From Boswellia sacra (Eukaryota; Streptophyta; Magnoliopsida; Sapindales; Burseraceae): a DNA stretch of 64,000 bases. Positions within the stretch are counted from its first letter, which is position 1. Each line of letters begins with the position of its first letter. The translations under genes and the position numbers were made by a program. This document shows, in pieces, positions 1 to 10,982 of this stretch. The DNA is taken from the NCBI GenBank assembly GCA_013180625.2, contig SNVD02009763.1:62001-126000 (forward strand). Direction: 5' to 3'. The notes under the pieces are model-generated. The model saw only the letters and a program-made list of their open reading frames with translations, did not search any database and was not told the DNA's origin.

Positions 1-14
1 ATCCAATTTTTAAT

Positions 15-330
15 GTGGCAGACTTGTTTCCTTACCGAGAACATTTCGAGCCTCCAGCTGTTTTTGATGTTTCTGCAGGTTCTCCTCCTGTTGTTGTACC
101 TTGTTTGCCTCCGTTTGATCCTCCACCGGATGATGAGGTTGAAAAAATTTTGGACGACCATTTTGTTACTTCTGCTACTAGTGGTTTTCGTCGTTTCCTT
201 ATTCGTTAGAAGGGACGACCAGCTGACGATGATACTTGGCTTCCTGAGGATGAGCTCCGTCACATCAACTCCCGTGCTTTGGATTTTTATTTACAATCCC
301 ACTCGTCCGGAAACGAGTCTTTCTAAGTCG
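15..330 (+). pseudogene. Ty3/gypsy polyprotein C-terminus (chromodomain), partial
   Basis: The reading frame entering from the left edge encodes the end of an integrase followed by a chromodomain. The linker reads DLFPYREHFEPP, then the chromodomain core has DEVEKILDDH and, after a stop, DDTWLPEDELRHIN. The tryptophan expected after FLIR is a TAG stop at about position 207, so the copy is broken. The frame ends at TCTAAG just before a purine run and an LTR start. Chromodomains at the integrase C-terminus mark the chromovirus branch of Ty3/gypsy elements and are thought to guide integration to chromatin. The rest of the element lies outside the window. Confidence 0.85.
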
Positions 331-339
331 GGGGGGAAT
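328..339 (+). other. Polypurine tract of the left-edge element
   Basis: A G-rich purine run (TCGGGGGGGAAT) sits immediately upstream of TGATGTAGC. This is the expected plus-strand priming site next to a 3' LTR. Confidence 0.7.
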
Positions 340-730
340 TGATGTAGCATGGCTTATTTTATTATGAGGGTTAATATAGTCTTCTAGTATTTAATTAATT
401 AGGGTTTTATTTAAATTGGGAAATTATCAGTTTAGGGATTTTGACTCAAATTAGGGATCTTGACTTTTCCTAATTTGACTCAAACCTAAAGTGTTAATTT
501 ATGGATTTTGACTTAAATAGGATTTTGACTTTCCTATTTTTCAATATGTCTTGATTAGTATAAATATAGGGTTTTATTATTTTGTTAGACATTATTATTC
601 AGACATTATTATTTGAAATATCAAAGAAGTATTCAAATTGATTGTGTGTGAGTGTTGGTTGATTGTGTGTGGGTGTGAGTTATCGTTGAGTGCTTTGAAT
701 TTAGCTTGTTCTTGTACAGGTTCCCCATCA
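340..730 (+). repeat. 3' LTR of the left-edge chromovirus
   Basis: The LTR starts TGATGTAGCAT right after the polypurine tract. It contains a TATA-like TATAAATA at about 559 and probably ends at GTTCCCCATCA (730). The end was chosen by analogy with the related LTR at 18764-19211, which ends GTTCCTCATCA. Both share an AT-rich body with repeated 'agggattttgact' phrases. The 5' LTR and left target-site duplication are outside the window, so the right end is an inference. Confidence 0.65.
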
Positions 731-1156
731 CTTTTCCCTCTTTGTGCGGTCAAAATACTATGGTATATACCAATTGGATTGTACAGGTAAAAATCTATGC
801 TCAATCAATAATCACCAACAAGAAATAAAAAGCGAAAAATTCATTTATGCATAAAAGACGCCAAATTTATGTGAAAAACCCGTAAATGGGAAAAACCACG
901 GGACTATAATCTGACATTTAAAATCCACTAGAAAAAATAATAGTTGCATCAAGTTCATGTCTCCAAAACAATGTTCGAGGCTCACCACATTAACTATATA
1001 CATCAGGACATTAACATCTTAAAACACCAAAAACAAACGAACAAACAATAGAAAAAGAAAAAGAAAACAAGTAGGGTTGGGTTCAAGTCAAAATGGAATC
1101 CGTTCGCCATCAAATCATATCATTCCAAAAATTGGAACCCTAAGCTCCCCCACTCT
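731..1156. other. Intergenic, possible retroelement remnant
   Basis: I see no coding sequence. Around 865-905 the phrase 'gtgaaaaacccgtaaat' followed by 'gggaaaaaccacggga' resembles a motif common in plant retroelement leaders, so this may be an old fragment. The right end (up to 1161) is the insertion target of the next element. Confidence 0.35.
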
Positions 1157-1340
1157 CTTTCTGTAACATCCTAAATTTTGTAGTACACATGGTATCATGG
1201 ATTATGGGCACATGTGTAGTATTATACATTAATGTATATGTAATGTATTTAATTGTTAGTGCGAAGATTAAAGAGTGATGTATTTAATTGAAAGAGTGGG
1301 AAGAGGGAGGACTAAAATGTAAATGGCCTTTATCCTTATC

Positions 1341-1348
1341 TATAAAAG
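1341..1348 (+). promoter_or_regulatory. TATA box in the 5' LTR
   Basis: TATAAAAG follows CTTATC. The same box occurs in the 3' LTR at 11162-11169. It is the likely core promoter of the element, about 180 bp inside the LTR. Confidence 0.6.
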
Positions 1349-2734
1349 AGGATAAGATTCTAGAATTATGTCATTTTCTTTTCCTCCTTTTAGCTCACGT
1401 CCCAGCCCTTCTTGCTCTCTTTCAATTTTCTTTACACCAAACCACCAAGAATTTAAGGAAGGAGAAGGAAAGAATAGGTAAGAATCAAATTCTTCATTGG
1501 AATCCTTGTGTTATTGTCTATTCATTTACAAGAATTTCTTTGGTTATGAGATGAGTTATGATGTTTGATGTCATGTATGCTTATAAATTGTGTGGAAACA
1601 TGAATTTAAATGAGTTTTGAGTGCATCTAAGTAAGAGGATGAAGATATAAGCTAGAATTGAGAGTTTAATTCAAATCCTAGAAATTTTGTTACACTGAGC
1701 AGTGCATGTTCCAAAAATTACCAAAACTCAGGGGGACATTTTCTTGTTGTGAAATTTTTATGAATGAAAATAGACATGTCCAGGAGTGTATAGCAATTAG
1801 ATTCACTCAAAAATTCGAAGTAGGTGATTTGTAGTGAATTTTTGAATTTCTGGTATGGTATTGCACATTTCCCCTGTCTTCGAACAGAGTAGGGGAAGAC
1901 GATTTTAATTGAAGGTCCAAATCTTCATAGAATTACCTGATTTTTGGTATGAAAGTCCTTTATGTGTCATATATGGGACTGTATATTTCACTGAGATTGA
2001 AGGTCTGTGTGAATTGTTATATATTTTTAAAGTTGACTTGTTAAAAACTGGAATTTTTAGTTTTCAAAACAGGGCAATTAGAAATAAATGGATTTGAATG
2101 GGTTGAACACCTTAAAAAGCCCTGATTTTTGGTATGGAGGTATATATATATGTTATATACCAGCCTGTAAATTTTTTTAGCTATTTGAGTAAGATTGAAA
2201 TTCCTACAAATTTTTAAGTTGATAGTGCTCAGTGAAGTCAATGCAGTGGCAGGATTGTTGAGGTAATGAATTTGATTATTTTGAGTGATCTAATGACCCC
2301 AATTTGCTCTAAAAATTTTAATGAGACATGAGGTATGTGTCTAAAATATGTCTACCAAATTGTGTGAATTTTGAAAGTAGACAAGTCTTGTTGTAAATTG
2401 TTTGTCAAAGTAAGTATAGACATAGAGCCAAAAAGGGGAAATGTTTGTATGGTGACCTAAAAAGAGATTTATGTTTTATTTTTAGGTCAATCAAAATCAT
2501 TAAAAAGCAGCCATACAAGGTAAGTAAGCTAGCTATTCTGAGGCCATAATAAATTGTGTACTCTATGTATGTAATTTTGTGGATTATAACACTATTAATT
2601 GCTTGCAACCTGATGCTTGAATGTGAGATATTATGACTGTTTTAGAAGCCTGATAAAGCTTCTTTTATGTGTGACTGATTGTGAATGGTGAAACATGATT
2701 GGCATGCCAAGACCTAGGAAGTTTAGCTCTCATA

Positions 2735-3075
2735 GCTTAAGGGGAGGTCTGGACCATGTGTTTCTCTAGATGAGATTCGGTAGCATAGGTCCGGTATCAC
2801 CCGGATTGTCAAACTAGCCTCGAGCTATTTCAAGTGTAGGCATTTAAATGTATTTATACTGTTCTGTACTGTTCCATGGCTTGAGGGGAGGTCTGGACCA
2901 TGTGTTTCTCTAGATGAGATTTGGTAGCATGGGCCCAGTATCACCGGATTGTCATACTAGCCTTGAGCATTCTGTACTCCTATGGCTTGAGGGGAGGTCT
3001 GGACCATGTGTTTCTCTAGATGAAATTCGATAGCATGAGTCCGCTATCACCCGGATTGTCAGAATAGCCTTGAGC
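2735..3075 (+). repeat. Three-copy ~90-bp repeat inside the LTR
   Basis: Three imperfect copies (about 2735-2826, 2878-2968, 2983-3075) each begin 'gcttgaggggaggtctgg' and end 'actagccttgagc'. The core reads 'accatgtgtttctctagatg' and later 'ggtatcacccggattgtc'. The same array is in the 3' LTR (about 12562-12902) and, reversed, in the solo LTR (about 8745-9078), so it is an ancestral LTR feature. Confidence 0.85.
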
Positions 3076-3741
3076 TATTATATGGAAACTGACTGTGAAA
3101 TGAAAAGTCCTACCTTGATTAGAGAGTCTTTTCCCCTAGGTGACTGTAACTGATACTGTGGAAGCTTCCTCAATATGTGATTGTGATTATGCATGAACAA
3201 GCAATGAGTAGAGAAATGTGAACTCACTTATGTGAGGTTGAATCGACCTATAGAGGTCTAAAAAGAAAATTGGCGCAGGAGCGCAAATGTAACCGAAGTG
3301 AACTAGAAGCATTTCTTTTTTTTTTTAACAATTTAGATAATGCTTGTGTAGTTAGAAATGGATAGTTTCATACTGTGGATTGAATTCTATTGTTATTGCT
3401 TATTGTTGTATATTCACTTAGCTTACTTACTGAGTTTTACTTATGAAAGTTGTTGTATGCCTCAGGTGATCAATAGATTGAGCTAGGGATAGAGAACTTT
3501 TGGCATTGCTGACAGAGTTCCCTTGGCAACCATAGACCGCTGCTCTATATTAGCATCGCCATACTGTAGAACTTATTTTGATTTTTGAATGTACATAAAT
3601 GCAGTAGAATGAGGTGGTTGTCATTAGGAACTCTATTTGGGGTTATACTTGTACTAATCTTTGAAAGAAATATTAGAGTTCACATTTAAATGACCGTATA
3701 AATGCTATATTTTGTATGTCGAGTATGGGTTGTGACAATAG

Positions 3742-3753
3742 TGGTATCAGAGC
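3742..3753 (+). other. Primer-binding site, initiator tRNA-Met
   Basis: TGGTATCAGAGC lies four bases after the 5' LTR end. This 12-mer is complementary to the 3' end of plant initiator tRNA-Met, the usual primer of Ty3/gypsy and Ty1/copia elements. Confidence 0.9.
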
Positions 3754-3972
3754 ATAGGTTTAAGATTCTATAGACACTTTTGTTGCAAGCGGTCAAGGGA
3801 ACCAAGTCCATGCCAAATCCTCCATAGTAAGTAAGATTGATAATTGTTTGATTTCCATATTGAAATCTCTGAAATTGTTGTATATGATGAGGAGTGTTAA
3901 TTATTATTATTAGTAGTATTATCATTATTTATATGGTGCCTCATTCTATTCTAATGATCAGAATTGATAGTC

Positions 3973-4990
3973 ATGTCTTGACCGGGACGACCCAGGAGGG
4001 CCGATAACCCCACCGTGGAGGAAATGAGAAGAGGTAGCACCACATCTAGAGTGAGGCAAACCTCAGAGCTGGATGAACCTACTTTGGTCAGAAATAGAAG
4101 ATCAAAGAAGCAGGTTAGGACTAGTAGCAGCTCACAGGCTCAGGACACTACCGTCCAAGGGTTAGTACAGATTTTGACTGATGTGAAACAGGAGGCTGCA
4201 CAACCTAGTTCCATCACTTCTGAAAATATACAAGTTGTGGAGCAATTTAGAAGACTCAACCCTTCATCCTTTACAGGCTCAACGGACCTATTAGCTGCAG
4301 AAGAATGGGTTCGTAAAATAGAGCTGATACACAACGACTCACATGTGCTACTTTTATGCTAGACGATAGTGCAAGTTACTGGTGGGAAATGACCAAGAGA
4401 GCTCACACTGGAGAAGATGGAGTGCTTACTTGGGCTCAGTTTAAAGAGTTGTTTTATGACAACTACTTCCCTCAGTCATTAAAGAATGAGAAGATTGCTG
4501 AATTTTTACAGTTAACTCAGAGGTCCATGTCCCTCACAGAATATGAAAGGAAGTTCGAGGCTCTCTCTAGATTTGCTCCACACCTCATCAGCATAGAAGA
4601 AGAGAAAGCCAAGTTCTTTGAGAGAGGCCTGAAACCAGAAATCCGAAGGCACGTGGAAGTTTTAGAATTGAAAAGCTACAGTTCAATGTTGAGGAAGGCT
4701 CAAATATTGGCCAGAGATGAAGAAATGACTGAAGCTGGCAAGTCTAAAGAAGAGGGTTCTGGTTCTCAACCAAGGAAGCCATGGAGGAAAAATAGCAAAC
4801 GGTTCGAGAAAGGCAAGGGAATGAAGAAGCAGAATACGGGTAGAAAAGAATCTCCTGTATGTGACACATGCCACAAACCACATAAAGGAATGTGTCATTT
4901 CAAGACTGGAGCGTGCTTCTGATGTGAAAAAATCGGACACTTTGTTGCTTCATGTCCTGAAGCCAGTCAAGCTCCAATTACTCCTGGTAG
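3973..4990 (+). pseudogene. Retrotransposon gag, frameshifted
   Basis: An ATG at 3973 is followed two codons later by TGA, then an open frame runs to about 4340. A deletion shifts the frame, and the capsid-like part resumes from 4356 (DDSASYWW, YFPQSLKNEK, EYERKFEALSRFAPH). A basic region follows, then a CX2CX4HX4C zinc knuckle (CEKIGHFVASC) whose third position is a TGA stop at 4920. A further TAG follows a few codons on. Gag normally forms the virus-like particle in the cytoplasm and packages the RNA. Here no intact protein can be made. Confidence 0.88.
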
Positions 4991-7045
4991 AGTTTAGAAT
5001 GCACCAGGTAGAGAACCACGAGCTCAAGGAAGAGTCTATGCCCTCGCCACCACCGAAGCACGGGAGGCTCCATCGGTTGTTTCTGGTATTATCTCTGTTC
5101 TTGGTCATAATGCTCATGTATTGTTTGATTCGGGTGCCACTCATTCCTTTATGTCTCATACTTTTGCTCATAAAGCGGAGGTAAAGCCTTCAATTATGGA
5201 GGTTGAGATGTGTGTCTCTACTTCTTCAGGGACGGCATTATGTGCTACAGAAGAGTTGAAATCCTGCCCGATCAAAATAGACAGTTAAGAGTTAGAGGCC
5301 AATCTAATCATCCTCGAGATGCGTGATTTTGATGTGATTCTGGGTATGGATTGGCTGTCTAAATATCATACAGATGTCAAGTGTTTTGAGAAGAAAGTGG
5401 TATTCCATACTCCACTCGGATTGGAGTGCAGCTTTGTCGAGGCGGATATAGTTTCGTTGCCACTGATTGTCTCAACTTTGAAAGCCCAAAAGTTCCTTCA
5501 AAAAGGATGTATGGGTTTCTTAGCTTGTGTTATAGAGACACCGAAGGAAGGAAAGAGTATTCAGAACATTCCAGTGGTAAATGAATTTACAGATGTATTT
5601 CCAGAAGACTTACCCAGACTCCCTCCTAATCGAGAGATTGAATTCACTATCGATCTTTTACCGGGAACCACTCCTATATCCAAAGTTCCATATCGGATGT
5701 CATCAACGGAACCTAAAGAACTGAAGGAGCAATTACAGGAGTTACTGGATAAGGGTTTCATCCGTCCTAGTGTTTCTCCTTGGAGAGCACCAATTCTGTT
5801 TGTAAAGAAAAAGGATGGGACAATGAGATTATGCATTGATTATCATGAGTTGAATCGGGTGACTATAAAGAACAAGTATCCACTTCCAAGGATTGATGAT
5901 CTACTCGATCAGTTGCATGGGGCAAGTGTGTTTTCTAAGATCGATCTTCGATCCAGATACCATCAGTTAAAGATTAGAAAGGAAGACATCTCCAAGACTA
6001 CTTTTCGAACGAGGTATGGGCACTATAAATTCTTGGTGATGCCTTTCGGACTCACGAATGCTCCAGCTGCTTTTATGGATCTTATGAACCGTGCTTTTAA
6101 GGAATTCTTGGATAAATTCGTCATTGTGTTCATTGATGATATCTTGGTGTATTCTAAGAATTTCGAAGAACACGAAGAGCATTTGAGAAGGGTATTGCAA
6201 TTATTGAGAGAGAAGAAACTGTATGCCAAATTCAAGAAATGTGAGTTTTGGCTCAATCAAATTTCCTTCTTGGGTCATATTGTTTCAGGTGATAGGATCT
6301 TAGTAGACCCAAACAAAGTGGAAGCTATTGTGAAGTGGCCAAGACCAACTAATGTAATCGAAGTGCGTAGCTTTCTGGGGTTAGCTGGATACTATAGGAG
6401 ATTCGTTGAAGGCTTTTCCAAGATAGCCTCGTCGTTAACACAGTTGAACAGGAAGAATGTAGCTTTTGTATAGTCAAAAGACTGTGAGAAGATTTCCAGG
6501 AACTCAAGAATCGATTAGTGACAGCTCCAGTACTGACCATTCCTTCTGGTTCAGAAGGATTTGTGATATACAGTGATGCTTCTAAGAACGGATTGGGGTG
6601 TGTTTTGATGCAAAATGGCAAGGTTATAGCCTATGTATCTCGACAATTGAAGGACTATGAGAAGAATTACCCTACCCATGATCTAGAACTGGCAGCAGTG
6701 GTGTTTGCATTGAAGATTTGGAGGCATTACTTATACAGAATAAGATGTGAGATCTATACCGACCACCAGAGCCTTAAATATTTCTTCACTTAGAAGGAAT
6801 TAAATATGAGGCAAAGGCGATGGCTAGAGTTGGTCAAGGATTATGATTGTGTCATTAATTATCATCCTGGAAAACCCAATGTGGTGGCAGATGCCTTGAG
6901 CAGAAAGTCTTCTGGACATATGGCCACTTTAATTACCACACAACGGTCAATAATGCAAGATCTGGAGAAACTTGCTATAGATATTGTTCAGCCAAATAAA
7001 TGCTTACACTTGGCTTCATTGATAGTGCAACCCACCATTATCTAG
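4991..7045 (+). pseudogene. Protease, reverse transcriptase and RNase H of the chromovirus, broken
   Basis: The retropepsin active site VLFDSGATHSF is at about 5118-5150. The reverse transcriptase runs from about 5640, with the [14 protein letters not shown] and [12 protein letters not shown] blocks and the catalytic FIDD at 6129-6140. RNase H is at about 6520-6800, with [10 protein letters not shown] and the later DHQSLKYF. Stops interrupt the frame at 5286 (TAA), 6471 (TAG) and 6791 (TAG). A one-base loss near 6490 moves the frame between reverse transcriptase and RNase H. Together these domains would make cDNA from the element RNA inside the particle. Confidence 0.92.
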
Positions 7046-10000
7046 AAGATCAAGAAGAGTCAATGTAAAGATGTCTTTTTGAAGAAGATGAGGGAAGAAG
7101 TTCCATTGGGGAAGAGACCAGGTTTTGTTATCTCCTCCGACGGGGTACTATACTTCGAAGGAAGATTATGTGTGCCAAATGTGATAGAGTTGAAACGAGA
7201 AATATTGAATGAAGCACATAGTTCTCCTCATTCGGTGCATCCTGGTTGTACAAAGATGTATAGGGATCTCCGAAATAACTACTGGTGGGTTGGTATGAAG
7301 AAGGAAATAGCTCAATTTGTTGAACAATGCTTAGTTTGTCAACAAGTTAAAGCTGAACATCAAAGGCCATCAGGATTACTAAATCCACTATCAGTACCAG
7401 AATGGAAATGGGAACACATCACTATGGATTTTGTTGTGGGTCTACCGAGGACGAGGAATGGATGTAATGCAATTTGGGCGATTGTGGACCGGTTGACAAA
7501 ATCAGCGCATTTTCTTCCTGTGCGCACTACCTTCACTATGGACAGATATGCCCAACTCTATGTAGATGAGATTGTTAGACTACATGGAGTACCAGTATCT
7601 ATTGTTTCAAATCGGGACCCAAGATTTACCTCCCAATTCTGGAAAAGTTTACATAAGGCTTTGGGCACTAAACTAAAGTTCAGCATAGCTTTCCATCCTC
7701 AGACAGATGGTCAATCGGAAAGAACCATCCAGATTCTAGAAGATATGCTTAGAGCCTGTGTGTTGGACTTCAAGGATAACTGGGACAAGCACTTGACTTT
7801 GATTGAATTTGCATACAACAACAGCTATCAATCCACAATAGGAATGGCCCCTTATGAAGCCTTGTATAGAAGGAAGTCTAGATCACCCATCCATTGGGAT
7901 GAGGTTGGCGAAAGAAAGATACTTGGGCCCAAAATTGTACAACAAACATGTGATATCATCCGAAAAGTGAAGGACAGAATGAATGCAGCACAAAGCAGAC
8001 AGAAGAGTTATGCTGATCAGCGAAGGAAGAAGTTAGAATTTGCAGCAGGAGATAAAGTGTTCCTTAAAGTTGCCCCTATGAAGGGAGTGATGCGATTTGG
8101 AAGGAAGGGAAAATTATGTTATAACCCATACTAGACATACAAAATATAGCATTTATATAGTCATTTAAATGTGAACTCTAATATTTTCTTCAAAAATTAA
8201 TATAAGTATAACCCAAATAGAGTTCCTAGTGACAACCACCTCATTCTACTACATTTATGTACATTCAAAAATCAAAAGAAGTTCTACAGTATGGCTATGC
8301 TAATATAGAGCAGCGGTCTATGGTTGCCAAGGAAACTCTGTCAGTAATGCCAAAAGTCCTCCATCCCTAGCTCAAACTACTGATCACCTGAGGCACACAA
8401 CAACTTTCATGAGTAAAACTCAGCAAGTAAGCTAGATGAATATACAGTAATAAACAATAACAATAGAATTCAGTCCACAGTATGAAACTATCAATTTCTA
8501 ACTACACAAGCATTAGCTAACTCGTTAAAGAAAGAATGCCCCAGAGTTCACTTCGGTTACATTTGCGCTCCTGTGCCGATTTTCTTTCTAGACCTCTATA
8601 GGTCGATTCAACATCACATAAGTGAGTTCACATTTCTCTACTCATCGCTTTTTTATGTACAATCACAATCACAGTCACCTAGGGGAAAATGCTCTCTAAT
8701 CAAGGTAGGACTTTTCATTTTACAGTCAGTTCCCATATAATAGCTCAAGGCTAGTCTGACAATCCGGGTGATACCGGGCCCATGCTACTGAATCTCGTCT
8801 AGAGAAACACATGGTCCACACCTCCCCTCAAGCCACAGGAGTACGAAATGCTCAAGGCTAGTCTGACAATCCGGGTGATACCAGGCCCATGCTACCGAAT
8901 TCATCTAGAGAAACATATGGTCCAGACCTCCCCTCAAGCCATGGAACAGTACAAATACATTTAGATGCCTACACTTGAAATAGCTCGGGCTAGTCTGACA
9001 ATCCGGGTGATACCGGGCCCATGCTACCGAATCTCATGTAGGGAAACACATGGTCCTGACCTCCCCTCAAGCTATGAGAGCTAAACTTCCTAGGTCTTGG
9101 CATGCCAATCACGTTTCATCATTCACAATCAGTCACATTAAAGAAGCTCGATATCAGGCTTCTAAAACAGTCACAATATTATGGCCTCAGAATAGTTAGC
9201 TTACTTACCTCATATAGCTGCTTTTCAATGCTTGTGATTGACCTAAAAATAAAACAAAATCTTTTTTTAGGTCACCATACACTTGTAAAATATTTCCCCC
9301 CTTTTTTTGGCTCTATTTCCATACTTACTTTGACAAACAATTCACAACAATAATTATCTACTTTCAAAAATTCACACAAGTAGGTAGACATCTTCTACAC
9401 ACATACCTCATGTCTCCTTAAAATTTTTAGAGCCAATTGGGATCATTTGGCCACTAAAAATAATCAAATTCATTACCTCAACAATTCTGCCATTGTATTC
9501 ATTTCACTGAACAGTATAGACTTAAAAATTTGTAGGAATTGCAATCATACTCAATTGGCTGTAAAAATTACAGGGTGGTATATAACATATATATATACCT
9601 CCATACCAAAAATCATGACTTTTTAAGTGTTTAGCCCATTAAAATCCAATTATTTCTAACTGCTCTGTTTTGGAAACTAAAAATTTCAGTTTTAGCAAGC
9701 CAATTTTAAAATCTATAACAATTCACACAGAGATTCAATCTCAGTGAAAATTTACAGTCTCATATATGACACATAAAAGGACTTGCATACCAAAAATCAG
9801 GTAATTATATGAAGATTTGGACCTTCAACTAAAATCGTCTTCCCCTCCTCTGTTCTAAGACAGGGGACATGTGCAATACCATACCATAAATTCAAAAATT
9901 CACTCCAAATCACCTACTTCGAATTTTTGAGTGAATCCAATTGCTATACACTCCTGGACATGTCTATTTTCATCCATAAAAATTTCAGAACAAGAAAATG

Positions 10001-10937
10001 TCCCCCTGATTTTTGATAATTTTCGGAACAGGTATTGTTCAGTGTAACAAAATTTCCAGGATTTCAACTAAAGTCTCAATTCTAGCTTATATCTTCATCT
10101 CCTTACTTAGATGCATTCAAAACTCATTCAAATTCACATCTCCATATAATTTCCAGCATACAAATAACAGTTCTCATACTCACATCACTACACAAGGAAT
10201 TTCTTTAAATTAAATAAACAATAATACAACGAATTCTAAGGAGAAAATTGGTTCTTACCTTCTCCCTCTTTTTTTTTCCTCCCTTTCTTCCCATGATTCC
10301 TTGATGATTTGTGTGAAAATTTTCTGAGAAAGTAGAGGGCTGGAACGTGTATGTAAGGAGAGGAATGAAAGAATTCTAGAACTCTTCCCATTTATAGATA
10401 AAATTAGGCCAAATTTTCATTTAGTCCTTCTCTCCTCCTTTATAACCATTAGACCCAATACTCTTTTAATTAAACCCCTCATTCTTTCATTTATTACATT
10501 ACAATTCAAATACATTACATATACATTAATATATATGTAACCATAACACATGATATAATGTACACTACAAAATTTAGGATATTACAAATTAAGTCCAAGA
10601 TATATTGCCCTTATGAGATTCTAGAAAGGATTGGAGAGGCAGCATATAAACTTGCCTTGCCACCTTCATTGTCTGGAGTGCATGATGTCTTTCATGTCTC
10701 ATGTTAAGAAAGTATGTTTCTGATCCATCCCATGTGCTGAGTTCTGAACTTCTGGAGTTGAGAGCTGATCTTACATATGAGGAGAGACCGGTTCGAATCA
10801 TAGATCGCAAAGAACATGGACTTCGGAGGAGAAACATACCATTGGTGAAAGTTCTTTGGGAAAATCACTCCATAGGAGAAGCAACTTGGGAATTAGAGGA
10901 AGAAATGCGGACCAAATACCCCTCTTTATTTGAATGA
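7046..10937 (+). pseudogene. Integrase plus chromodomain, split by a solo LTR
   Basis: The zinc-binding HHCC region is at about 7220-7350 (HPGCTKMYRDL, CLVCQQVK). The DDE core follows, with MDFVVGLPRTRNG, then NRDPRF and DGQSERTIQILEDML. The middle catalytic aspartate codon, normally in an SDRDPRF block, is AAT (Asn) at 7610-7612. Coding is cut at 8111 by the 2.47-kb solo LTR and resumes at 10587. Two one-base losses follow (about 10605 and 10700), then a chromodomain ends WELEEEMRTKYPSLFE before TGA at 10935. Integrase would join the cDNA to host DNA; this copy cannot. Confidence 0.9.
8117..10586 (-). mobile_element. Reverse-oriented solo LTR nested in integrase
   Basis: This 2470-bp segment is the reverse complement of the host element's LTR (reads TGTAATATCC to GTTATAACA on minus). 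It is more diverged and slightly shorter than the flanking pair. It is bracketed by AATTA at 8112-8116 and 10587-10591, within the integrase coding sequence. It is therefore a separate insertion that lost its interior by LTR-LTR recombination. It retains the three-copy internal repeat and the donor-like and acceptor-like sites. Confidence 0.93.
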
Positions 10938-10969
10938 TTGTGCTGAATTTCGAGGACGAAATTCTTTTT

Positions 10970-10982
10970 AGGGGGGGAGAAT
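10970..10982 (+). other. Polypurine tract of the chromovirus
   Basis: AGGGGGGGAGAAT directly precedes the 3' LTR start TGTAACATCC. Confidence 0.85.

Larger units (their letters stand above)
1162..3737 (+). repeat. 5' LTR of the chromovirus
   Basis: This 2576-bp direct repeat of 10983-13561 begins TGTAACATCC and ends GTTGTGACA. It carries a TATA box near its left end (1341), so U3 is short and R/U5 very long. It also contains a three-copy internal repeat (2735-3075) and a strong splice-donor-like AG|GTAAGAAT at 1477. Confidence 0.93.
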
